From: Globodera rostochiensis
Lineage: Eukaryota; Nematoda; Chromadorea; Rhabditida; Heteroderidae
Direction of reading: 5' to 3'
DNA length: 64,000 nt
Assembly: GCA_018350325.1 (NCBI GenBank)
Contig: JAEVLN010000052.1
Coordinates: forward strand, 62,001 to 126,000
Shown here piece by piece: positions 12,999-25,229 of this stretch (position 1 is its first letter; each line of letters opens with the position of its first letter). The notes under the pieces were generated by a model. The model saw only the letters and a list, made by a program, of their open reading frames with translations. It was not told the origin of the DNA and searched no databases. The translations under genes were made by a program, and so were the position numbers.

Positions 12999-14943
12999 TT
13001 ATTCGGGGGTAAAGTCTCTGTGCACCGTCTCAGTGTCGGGTTCCGGTTTAAACGGAAGAGAACGTTGGCGGAATATGTCAATGGGACACGCTCCATGCTC
13101 ACATCCGCGAATGCGTTTGGTCATGTCGATCAGTTTGTCTTCGTCATCTCGTCGATACAAAACCTTTTTAATCAAAATGTTTTAATTAATTACAAATGAA
13201 TTCGCCTTTCACCTTCACGTAAAATTCGTCGCGTTCTGATACCCGCCAAAGTTCGATCAGTGCACACGCGGCGTAGTCGGGAAGGCCGTTGCGGTCGAAG
13301 TCGACATGATCAAATTGGAAGGTGGAGAACAGAGCGGCGAGAGTCATGTCATGCTAAAATATTCAATTGGATGAGACAATGGCACATTTTGTGACTGTTT
13401 CGTCCGTCCCGAACTTTCCAACAAACCGCGGAGTGTGCGTAGTATTTTAGCGAGTTCATCCAGCGGCATGCCGGGGGCAGTTTATTGGCCAAAATGCCCT
13501 TCGGCGATTGGTTTTGGTACGCTTTGTTCTTCAGACATTCGATCTATCGTTGTTAAGCCTTCTACAGAAAGTCTCTCGGAGTTCTTTCACCTTTTGGTCC
13601 ATTCTTTCGATGATCTGCCACAGAAAAGTGCCCCCAAGCATTTTGGGGACTTCGACGGCGAAGTCGATGCCCAGGAATGGCTTTAAACCTTTAATTTCCC
13701 AGAGCCAATTATTCAAACCCAAAATTCCTTCAAGAAGACCTAAACCGCTGTTGAAATCGATTAGTTTGGTGTTGATGGCGATGAGTTGGGACACAATTTG
13801 GACGGCCCACTCCGGCGGCTTCAGTCCGTGGGTCCGCTTAACCGAAATTGGGCGGCCCCATAACCAATAAAGCTGCTTGCCTCGATGTTGACCGCCTCAA
13901 TGAATGTCCACAAATTGCTCAGAGTTATTTCGGCTCCCGCATATTCGCTCACTTTTTCCATAAGTGTCTTAACGATCATTAAAATTTGTTTGGCACAAAT
14001 TTGCTTAGACTCAGCCGACTGACCAAACTGGAATCGTTCAGTTGCTGGTATTCCGGAGATTGGGCGACCAAATCGAATAATTCATTGGTCCGTTGGCAGA
14101 AGGAACGCGTGAGACCGACCTTTTTGATGGACAAATATTTTACATTTCCAAGACCCCCCCCCCCCCCCGGCGTTGTCCAACCGGGTCCTTCTTGAACTCG
14201 TAAGTGTGCACCGGAACCGGCACAAAAGCGGAGGGCCATTCCGGCACATCCGGATAGTCTTAAGAGGACACAATTTGGCGAGAATAAAATTTATTTGGCA
14301 CCGGTTCCCCAGCGGGCTCCAGCACTGTACATTCCGATCATGTTGGCTGTTGCTGATTGGATGGTTCTGTTTACGTCGGTGGAAATCACGTAGACCTACG
14401 AAAGGAATGAACGAAAACTGGCGAAGCGTTTGAATTAACGCCCCAACCTCTTTAGAATTGTACTGTGACGACAGTAACCCCAATTGTTCAATGTACCGTT
14501 TCCGCAAAAAGTGTCCCAATTTGACTTGCTGTGCCATTCCCCTCTTAAGTGTTCGTGTCAAGTCACTTCCAAACTCTGAGAAACACTCACGGTGGTCAAT
14601 TCTCCGAAGCCTTGACTCCACACTTCTTCCTGATTCGGATCGTTCGGGAAGATGAACACCGGAGTACGGTCACCGTGCCTCCAAACCTACAGTATCAATT
14701 AATTGACTTTTAAGTGGTGGGGGGGGGGGGTAAGCAATCCAATCCGCCAATAAAATGCCTAACTGTGTGCACAAAAACAAGTTCGTCTTTGTTCGCCGGA
14801 GGGGATGGCGTTGTTGGGGAGGAGGGAGGCGACTGCGTCCATTGGCCCTTGGCATTTTGGATTAAAATGGCGCCCAAAATGCCGAACAGAAATGTTTGGG
14901 TCGAGAATAATTCAATGGCATTCTTTGAAAGGGCGCCGCGCAT
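12999..14943 (-). CDS. Histidine acid phosphatase, secreted or membrane type
   Basis: Two-step phosphomonoesterase of the histidine phosphatase superfamily. ATG at 14943 gives MRGALSKNAIELFSTQTFLF, then a hydrophobic signal or anchor, then a Pro/Ser-rich spacer. The exon join ELVFVHT|VWRHGDRTPVFIFP supplies the RHGxRxP catalytic signature with its nucleophilic His. Next come RGMAQQVKLGHFLRKRY, the family block VYVISTDVNRTIQSATANM, and DVPEWPSAFVPVPVHTYEF. The proton-donor HD motif is HDMTLAALFSTFQFDH (about 13320). The end is LYRRDDEDKLIDMTKRIRGC then FTPE and TAA at 12999-13001. Introns are short (for example 47 nt after ELTT). A poly-C tract sits in an intron at 14154-14168 and a poly-G tract in intron 1 at 14718-14731. 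Secreted acid phosphatases occur in nematode secretions; an effector role is not shown here. Confidence 0.9.
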
Positions 14944-15943
14944 TTTCAACCTTCGCAAAAAGAAAATTGGCCCTGAAGGCATTTCATTTGAAAACCGTAA
15001 GAAATCCTTTGACTATCAAATTGAAGCGCATCGAACAAAAAGAAAAGCCAAAAAAGGGTCGGAGCCCTAATTAATTTTTTATTATTTTTATGAATGTGCA
15101 AAAAGTGTTGCTTAAATTACTTTTTATTTTGATCACCTTTGGCCAAAAAATGCGGAGTTTGCACAAAATACGGAAAAATTTTGTGAGTTAAGAGACAAAA
15201 ATAGAGGCGGGCGGGCGGATCAAACAAATTAGCCAAATCGGATAGATTCAACAGAATGAGCCGTCCGGAAGCGCCGCTTTTTGCTGATTAATTCCACAAA
15301 CGGAGGCCCAAAAGCGTTCAGACAGCGCAAACAAAGGCATTTCCAACGAATGAAAGGGGAGGGGAGGCCATTAGAGCACAGCGATCACTTCAACGTCCGC
15401 ACGAGAGATTATTGGCTTAACTCTCTCGGCAAACACTCCGAAAGCTCTTTGGGGGAAAGATCGCCCCCCCCTCGAGAGAGAAAGCCCTTCGGGGGCCATG
15501 TTCGCCCCTCCGCCTATGCCACTCATTTGTTTTCCGTGACAAAAAGTGAATGGGGCAAAACATAAAAACTAAACTAGGCCAAAAGCCGGACAATTCGCCA
15601 TTTAAGCGAATTAGGCAAAATAAAATTGAGAGACGACGGCACGGCACTTTCTTAAATTGATTACTTTTTGGGTCATCAGACAGATCGTTTATCCTTAATT
15701 TGATCTTAATCTGAGGACAGAATAGCAGGAAAAAGAAATTTTAAGTTCGGCGGCCATTGACCATTTTGTCACTTTTTAAACTTTAATCGTTAGAATAAAG
15801 TCAGAAAACAATTACGTTAGGCCTAATTTATAAGCCTCGACAATTTCGAACCATCAAAGAATCAAACAAATCGAAAGTCGTCGATCTTTCTTCGTCTGCC
15901 AATAATTTGACTTCCCCCCCCCCGCATCTTCAGCCGATTTCCC
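14944..15943. other. Intergenic, 1 kb
   Basis: AT-rich sequence between acid phosphatase and TTL genes. Short open frames exist on both strands but carry no splice-consistent or recognisable protein. A poly-C tract lies at 15914-15923. Confidence 0.5.
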
Positions 15944-18900
15944 TCAGATTTCGCAGTCGTCGTCACAGTCTAACCGCGTGGTCTCCACGTTTACTTCCTG
16001 TGGCAAATAAATCCGATCGATCGGAATTCTAAAAAATTGGGGCAATTTCTAAATTTCACATCAACGTAAATGGAATGTGTGCCTGCCTGTGTTTGCGCTT
16101 AACCACCGAAATGTCGTGGCCCATTTGGGGACATCGGTGGGTGATCAAAATGTACGGGTCGGGGTCGTTCCACGCGCCGAAATCACTCGCGCAGCCGTGC
16201 ACCGTATAATTGCCTAGCAAGTCCGTAGTGCCCCTGCCTTCAGACAAATTATTGTGCAAAATTATACAAAGGCATCGGACTGTTTGCCAGGAATTTGATT
16301 AAATAAGTCCCCCCCCCCACCATCCAAACCCCCTCCCCCCCCCCTCCTCGCCCCCCCACCGTCCCGTAATCCTTCTCTATATTGTAATGGGTTAAAGTTA
16401 TTCTATACAGACTTAATAACCCCCCCTCACCCCTTCCCATATCCAACCCCCCCCCCCCCCATCATCCAGCCCCCCTCCCCCACCGTCCAAACCCCCTCCC
16501 CCCCCCCTCCTCGCCCCCCCCCACCGTCCAAACCCTCTCCCCCCCCACCCCCACCGTCCAAACCCTCTCCCCCCCTCCTCCCCCACCCCCACCGTCCAAA
16601 CCCCCCCCCCCCTCCTCGCCGCCCCCACCGTCCAAACCCTCTCCCCCCCCCACCCCCACCGTCCAAACCCCCCCCCCTCCTCCCCCACCGTCCAAACCCC
16701 CCCTCCTCCCCCACCCCCACCGTCCAAACCCCCTCCCCCCCTCCTCGCCCCCCCACCGTCCAAACCCTCTCCCCCCCTCCTCCCCCACCCCCACCGTCCA
16801 AACCCCCTCCCCCCCTCCTCGCCCCCCCACCGTCCAAACCCTCTCCCCCCCCTCCTCCCCCACCCCCACCGTCCAAACCCCCCCCCCCCTCCTCCCCCAC
16901 CGTCCAAACCCCCCCTCCTCCCCCACCCCCACCGTCCAAACCCCCCCCCCCCTCCTCGCCGCCCCCACCGTCCAAACCCCCCCCCCTCCTCCCCCACCGT
17001 CCAAACCCCCCCTCCTCCCCCACCCCCACCGTCCAAACCCCCCCCCCCTCCTCGCCGCCCCCACCGTCCAAACCCTCTCCCCCCCCCACCCCCACCGTCC
17101 AAACCCCCTCCCCCCCTCCTCGCCCCCCACCGTCCAAACCCTCTCCCCCCACCCCCACCGTCCAAACCCCCCCCCCCTCCTCGCCGCCCCCACCGTCCAA
17201 ACCCTCTCCCCCCCCCACCCCCACCGTCCAAACCCCCCCCCTCCTCGCCCCCCCCACCGTCCAAACCCCCTCCCCCCCCCCTCCTCGCCGCCCCCACCGT
17301 CCAAACCCTCTCCCCCCCCCCACCCCCACCGTCCAAACCCCCCCCCCCTCCTCCCCCACCGTCCAAACCCCCCCTCCTCCCCCACCCCCACCGTCCAAAC
17401 CCCCCCCCCCCCTCCTCGCCGCCCCCACCGTCCAAACCCTCTCCCCCCCCCCACCCCCACCGTCCAAACCCCCCCCCCTCCTCGCCGCCCCCACCGTCCA
17501 AACCCCCACCCCCTCCTCCCCCACCGTCCAAACCCCCCCTCCTCCCCCACCCCCACCGTCCAAACCCCCTCCCCCCCTCCTCGCCCCCCCACCGTCCAAA
17601 CCCTCTCCCCCCCACCCCCACCGTCCAAACCCTCTCCCCCCCCTCCTCCCCCACCCCCACCGTCCAAACCCCCCCCCCCTCCTCGCCCCCCCACCGTCCA
17701 AACCCTCTCCCCCCCACCCCCACCGTCCAAACCCTCTCCCCCCCTCCTCCCCCACCCCCACCGTCCAAACCCCCCCCCCCTCCTCGCCGCCCCCACCGTC
17801 CAAACCCTCTCCCCCCCCCACCCCCACCGTCCAAACCCCCCCTCCTCCCCCACCCCCACCGTCCAAACCCCCTCCCCCCCTCCTCGCCCCCCCACCGTCC
17901 AAACCCTCTCCCCCCCACCCCCACCGTCCAAACCCTCTCCCCCCCTCCTCCCCCACCCCCACCGTCCAAACCCCCTCCCCCCCTCCTCGCCCCCCCACCG
18001 TCCAAACCCTCTCCCCCCCTCCTCCCCCACCCCCACCGTCCAAACCCCCTCCCCCCCTCCTCGCCCCCCCCCACCGTCCAAACCCCCCCCCCCCTCCTCG
18101 CCGCCCCCACCGTCCAAACCCTCTCCCCCCCCCACCCCCACCGTCCAACCCCCCCCCCCTCCTCCCCCACCGTCCAAACCCCCCCTCCTCCCCCACCCCC
18201 ACCGTCCAAACCCCCTCCCCCCCTCCTCGCCCCCCCACCGTCCAAACCCTCTCCCCCCCACCCCCACCGTCCAAACCCTCTCCCCCCCTCCTCCCCCACC
18301 CCCACCGTCCAAACCCCCCCCCCCCTCCTCGCCGCCCCCACCGTCCAAACCCTCTCCCCCCCCCACCCCCACCGTCCAAACCCCCCCCCCCCTCCTCCCC
18401 CACCGTCCAAACCCCCCCTCCTCCCCCACCCCCACCGTCCAAACCCCCTCCCCCCCTCCTCGCCCCCCCCACCGTCCAAACCCCCCCCCCCTCCTCGCCG
18501 CCCCCACCGTCCAAACCCTCTCCCCCCCCACCCCCACCGTCCAAACCCCCCCCCCCTCCTCCCCCACCGTCCAAACCCCCCCTCCTCCCCACACCCCCAC
18601 CGTCCAAACCCCCTCCCCCCCTCCTCGCCCCCCCACCGTCCAAACCCTCTCCCCCCCCCCACCCCCACCGTCCAAACCCCCTCCCCCCCTCCTCGCCCCC
18701 CCACCGTCCAAACCCTCTCCCCCCCACCCCCACCGTCCAAACCCTCTCCCCCCCTCCTCCCCCACCCCCACCGTCCAAACCCCCTCCCCCCCTCCTCGCC
18801 CCCCCACCGTCCAAACCCTCTCCCCCCCCCACCCCCACCGTCCAAACCCCCTCCCCCCCTCCTCGCCCCCCCACCGTCCAAACCCTCTCCCCCCCACCCC

Positions 18901-19356
18901 CACCGTCCAAACCCTCTCCCCCCCACCCCCACCGTCCAAACCCTCTCCCCCCCCTCCTCCCCCACCCCCACCGTCCAAACCCTCTCCCCCCCTCCTCCCC
19001 CACCCCCACCGTCCAAACCCCACCCCCCTCCTCCCCCACCGTCCAAACCCCCCCCCCCTCCTCCCCCACCGTCCAAACCCCCTCCCCCCCACCCCCACCG
19101 TCCAACCCATCACATCGTCAGTTTCCCATGGTAAAGCGTCGCTATCCATTAGTTCGATTTGCACGTTGAAATGACTGTCGGCTAAGAAAATGATCGATAA
19201 AGACCGCCAAGGACGCTCATCCGACTTACGGTCGGTTGGACAGATCACTCGCCCACGGGCCAAAACACACCGGCTGCGGGCCCAAACTCGGGCAAATTGG
19301 GGAGAAATTTGGAGGAGGAGGAGGGTAAAAGTGAATAAAGTCGTCAAGACGGACAT
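15944..19356 (-). CDS. Transthyretin-like (TTL) secreted protein with a giant minisatellite intron
   Basis: Nematode TTL family, small secreted beta-sandwich proteins. ATG at 19356 gives a signal peptide, MSVLTTLFTFTLLLLQ. Exon 1 ends VICPTD at a GTAAGT donor (intron about 48 nt), then SHFNVQIELMDSDALPWE and TDDVMG. Intron 2 runs from about 19106 to 16238. It resumes RGTTDLLGNYTVHGC and DPDPYILITHRCP, and after a third tiny intron ends VETTRLDCDDDCEI with TGA at 15944-15946. The ELMDSDxxPxETDDVMG and TTDxxGNYTVxGC blocks are the TTL signature. Intron 2 begins inside the first repeat of the array, and that array is open in all three sense frames, so intron retention would append about 880 low-complexity residues. 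The donor is ATGG|GTTGGA. Confidence 0.88.
16309..19106 (-). repeat. G-rich minisatellite filling TTL intron 2
   Basis: About 2.8 kb of tandem units. On the plus strand each has a constant core CCCACCGTCCAAACCC and a variable C-rich spacer, of at least three classes: TCTCCCCCCCACCC, CCTCCCCCCTCCTCG, and CCCCCCTCCTCCCC. There are roughly 80 units (not exactly counted). The spacers alternate in recurring higher-order orders. Only 16361-16440 interrupts the array near its 3' side. The strand that would be pre-mRNA is extremely G-rich. No stop codon occurs in the sense frames, which explains three overlapping spurious frames of 890-1000 residues. Confidence 0.95.
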
Positions 19357-19624
19357 GGCGACCGACGGAAATAATTGTGGCTCAACGTCGCATAATTGAG
19401 GGAAAATGCTCTTATCAGCCGATACGACTAAATCATTTGTTTTGTCGTCCCGTTGCTTCATTCGTCAAAAACGAATTTATTATGAAAAAAAGGAATTGAC
19501 CCAACAGTAAATAGGGAAATCATTTGGAATATTGCTATTTGAATACAAAGAAAGAGTAACTGTCGGTGTGAGTGTTTCTGTTTGACTCTTGTGGTGTGTT
19601 ATGTATTAACAGTCGGTAATCCAC

Positions 19625-22392
19625 TCAGAATTCGAGGCCAATCAGCACTGCTTCATCTTCTTCCTCCTCATCTGGAACAATTTCTTCCCCGTCAGCCTCC
19701 TCGTCATCCTTTTCCTCTTTTAATTCCGTTGCTGAAAAATAAAATTGATGGTATTTGAATCGAATTAAAGCGAGAGGAATTTAAAAATGAAACGGACTTT
19801 CAATGAAAGGCTGTGTATGACTACCCCAAAAAGGTGCCAGTTTTGAACTGGAACTTGCAAAATGATGCCCCCACCTCCTCCTCCTTTGCCCTGCCCGCCG
19901 CCCCTTCGCCTCGTCGTGCCCGACTTGACCATGGCCCCCTGGGAGAAGGGCAGCACTCTCTTTTCTTTGTTCAGCTGTCTCGTCAGCGCCGACTTGGCCT
20001 TTGTGCTGACCATCGTTGCCAAATCCTTTCGCGTTTTGCCCATCAACGGCCAAACGCCCAATTCGCTGATCGCTTCGGTGTCCTCACGAAGCAGACAATA
20101 ATTGTTGAACACGTCCAACACTTCCCTAACAAAAAAAAAAACGGAGAATGGGAGTGAATGAAGCCCAGAAACAGTCAGTCCGGCGTTAATACAGTTAAAT
20201 TGCCCACTTAACGCCTCCGCTGTCCTTTTCAACCAATGGGCGAAAGAGTCGGTCGCGCAAAACGCTCAGATAATCTTGTACCAAAGCTTGATTGCCTCCA
20301 GTGGTTCTGGAAGGCTTTGCCATTTTAGTAATTTATTTAGTCTTTTACTTTAAATGGGTGTGCAGCGAAAGTTGTCGCATCAGTCTCTGCCGTTTCTGAG
20401 CCGTTGAGCGTTTGCCAAACCACGCAGGAAATTGGATCTGAGCGTTCAAATGGCCGTCCATCAGCGCGGACGGAACATTTGAAGAGAACATCGCCTGAGA
20501 ACAATTTTTGAATATCAAAAAACCGAAGAAAGCCCCCGGGCTAAATTTCACATGTTCCGGGAGAAGGTTCCAATTGCCATGAGCTCGAATTTGTTTGTCG
20601 ATTACGTCTCCATATGCAATTGCGTCCGCAGCACGTCCAATTGCATTCAGATGATCCAAATTCCTTATAAATTTAATTAAAAACATCTCAAAACATATCC
20701 AATTGTAAAATACCCCATCCGCGCTCCGCGAATATTCACATAATTTTCCTGTACAAAGAGTGGAATCAACGAATAGTCGGTAAAATACAGTTCGTTCTTC
20801 TGCATGAGCGAAGTGTCCGCGCTCAAAATTTGGCGAGCAGCTTCGAATACATTCTAAATGCCACAAACGATGAATGTACATTTACGGACTCATCAAATGT
20901 CAAAAGGACTTGGGGGAATGTGGAAGTGGAATCCAAAACTCGAACAGTCCGAAACAAATTCATTTTCTTTCAAAACAGACCACGGTGACGTCCTTTCTCT
21001 GCGGCTGTTTGGAGGTGCCAACACCCGCAGAAAATTGAAGGGCATTAATGCATTGGCGAATATCGAGATGCGAAGCTTCGATGATTTTGTCCAGGCCGTC
21101 CTTTGCGAGATTTACACGCTCTCTGGTCACTATTGTCATCAATTTTCCCTTTAAAATGAAAACAAAATAAGAAATTGTTAAATCTTGCCTAATTTTTAGC
21201 TTGGGAAAGGGAGGGGAATTTCAAGCCAATTCCCCACCTTTATCTGCTCAAGTCTCGGCCGTTGAAAGCGAAGGTCGAAGCAGTAATTGGCCAGCGAGCG
21301 AATCTTTCGGGACTGGCGATCGTTGCAAATGCAAATGATGGGCACGCGGGTGCGTTTGATCATTTGAATGAGCTCGGCTATCTGATTTATTTTTGTGCTG
21401 CTTTTGGACAAACTTGGGACCAACCCCCGCCCGGTCCGCGTTGCCGCTCATTCCATCGACTTCGTCCATAATCAGAACGTGATCAATTCCCCCTGGCGGG
21501 TGGGCTTGGTTCTCATCACCGCGCCCCACTCCTTTGTAGTACTTCTCCAACTGATAACTCGCCAACTGTTCAGAACGCTTAAGAATGGCAGCCTTGTTCC
21601 GAACATCGGAGCTAAAAACATTTGTGGGGATTAAAAAAAGAAAGCAAAGGACTTAATCCAACAATAACATTTTGTTGGGTGAGAAGGACGTTTCTTTAAC
21701 GCTTTTATTGAGCTGTTCAAAGATTTGAGTAACCCTCTGTTTCTGGCTTATTTAAGTCCCATTTATAAAGCGTACGCGTTCATCTCCACGTAGGCCAAAC
21801 CAAGCTCCTTACAGCACAACAGAGCACAAGTCGTCTTCCCAATCCCCGGAGGGCCGGAGAGAAGGGCAGCTTTGAATGTGGCCCCGTCAACTTGCGCGGC
21901 AAATGGATTTGGACGGGCGGCTTAAATCGAGCAAATTTTTAAACGAATTTGATCGTCAAAAGTTATATTAACAGAAAATGCCTTTTAAATACCTTTCTTT
22001 TTTTCACCGGGGGGCGGTGCACTAATGAGATGGGTTTTGGCCCAATTCTTCAGCCAAAACAGCAATTTGTTGGCACAGGATTTGTCTGTTTGCTGTCCAA
22101 TCAGCTGCTTTAGTGATGTCGGTCTGAATGTGCATGTACAATATTTGGACGCTTTCCTTTTTTCCTCTTTTACCGAAAAAGTTTTGAAAATTAGGAAAAG
22201 GAAGTCTCGCCTGTATTTGTCTGCCCATGAAGTGCATTTGTTGGCTTCTTTCAATTCATTCGCTTTGTCATCAACCAGCAAAACTTTGGGTCGTTTTGCT
22301 GGTGTGACGGCCAACGGATGGTGTCCACTCGGCGGTCGCTTCTTCGGACTTTTCACCGGCGATCTTTTCGCTCGTAATAATTTACTACTCAT
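19625..22392 (-). CDS. rfc1: Replication factor C large subunit, lacking the BRCT region
   Basis: Large subunit of the RFC clamp loader, which opens PCNA rings at primer ends. ATG at 22392 (MSSKLLRAKRSPVKSPKKRP) leads almost directly into SWADKYR|PTSLKQLIGQQ, the segment just before the AAA+ domain. Walker A is SGPPGIGKTTCALLC (about 21850), Walker B is HVLIMDEVDGMSGNADRAG (about 21450), and the sensor region is VPIICICNDRQSRKIRSL. The C-terminal collar and RFC1 domain include EAARQILSADTSLM, AIAYGDVIDKQIR and VLDVFNNYCLLREDTEAI, and an acidic tail ends LIGLEF with TGA at 19625. The usual N-terminal PCNA/DNA-binding BRCT part is absent: only about 50 Lys/Pro-rich residues precede the AAA+ module. 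The intron 22124-22210 has a GC donor (TACAG|GCGAGA). It is divergently paired with the SMAD gene. Confidence 0.9.
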
Positions 22393-22589
22393 TTTTTTAT
22401 TCACTTTTTGTGTTAATTCATCTAAAACAAATTATACTCAAATGGGCTAGCCGGGATTATGTACATTGACAAAAATCTAAATATTTTGGTTTTCTTTTAA
22501 ATTCTAATTTGTAAGCGTAAAATCTCAAAAACAAGCGTACAGTTTTATAAATAAACGTAGCAACAGATGAGAGTTGAGTTTACCACCGA
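22393..22589. promoter_or_regulatory. Short divergent promoter region, RFC1 / SMAD
   Basis: Only about 200 bases separate the RFC1 start (minus) from the SMAD start (plus). The region is AT-rich. No TATA element or trans-splice acceptor stands out. The call rests on gene arrangement alone. Confidence 0.45.
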
Positions 22590-24625
<2,036 letters not shown>

Positions 24626-25229
24626 TGTGAACGGCATTATTACGTGTTAAATGGATACATACTTCTCTGTTACGCGACCCCCGCCCAAAATCACTCAAAA
24701 TACATTTCTGGATGTTATTTGAATGTTGAAAATCAATTATTAAAATACTTTTCAGTTATCCTAAACAAAATGTTTTCATAAAAATAGTAATTAGGTCGTG
24801 GGCCTAGAACCTGTGAATTTATGCTGAGTAGGGCGGGGGTTGTATATAGTTCTATCTGCCATCTTTCTGCCAATTCCATTTCTATTTTCACTATTTAATG
24901 CTCGATAAATTGTGAGCGTCGGGCACAGACTCATTTTTATTAGTTGAGTCTTCCCCCTAAAAGGAGGATTGAAGCATTTTTGAGTAAGATTGTCTCATGC
25001 ACGGTTAAAAACTGGGTAAGACATAATAAAAAGTATTTAATACAATATCAAGTGTGTAAACAAAAGTTAATAGTAATAAATTCCAATGTTGAATATATAA
25101 CGAGATATTGTAATACCGGTTTTTAGCAGTCAATGGTTGTCCGAAATTTAGGACGAGTATCGTATCATTCGTTTTTAAATCAGTTAATGAACAAAACGAT
25201 TAAATTCGACACAATAGATAGGTAGGTCA
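24626..25229. other. Convergent intergenic region
   Basis: AT-rich stretch between the 3' ends of the SMAD (+) and CHAF1B (-) genes. No coding, repeat or RNA feature recognised. Confidence 0.5.

Noticed and set aside
16309..19106. CRISPR-like array appearance (constant core, variable spacers)
   Set aside because: The organism is a eukaryote, spacers are low-complexity C runs, and there is no cas context.
16413..19461. Three overlapping minus-strand frames of 887-999 residues rich in Gly, Trp and Arg
   Set aside because: They are translations of a non-coding minisatellite in TTL intron 2. The repeat has no stops in any sense frame and no third-base pattern of coding sequence.
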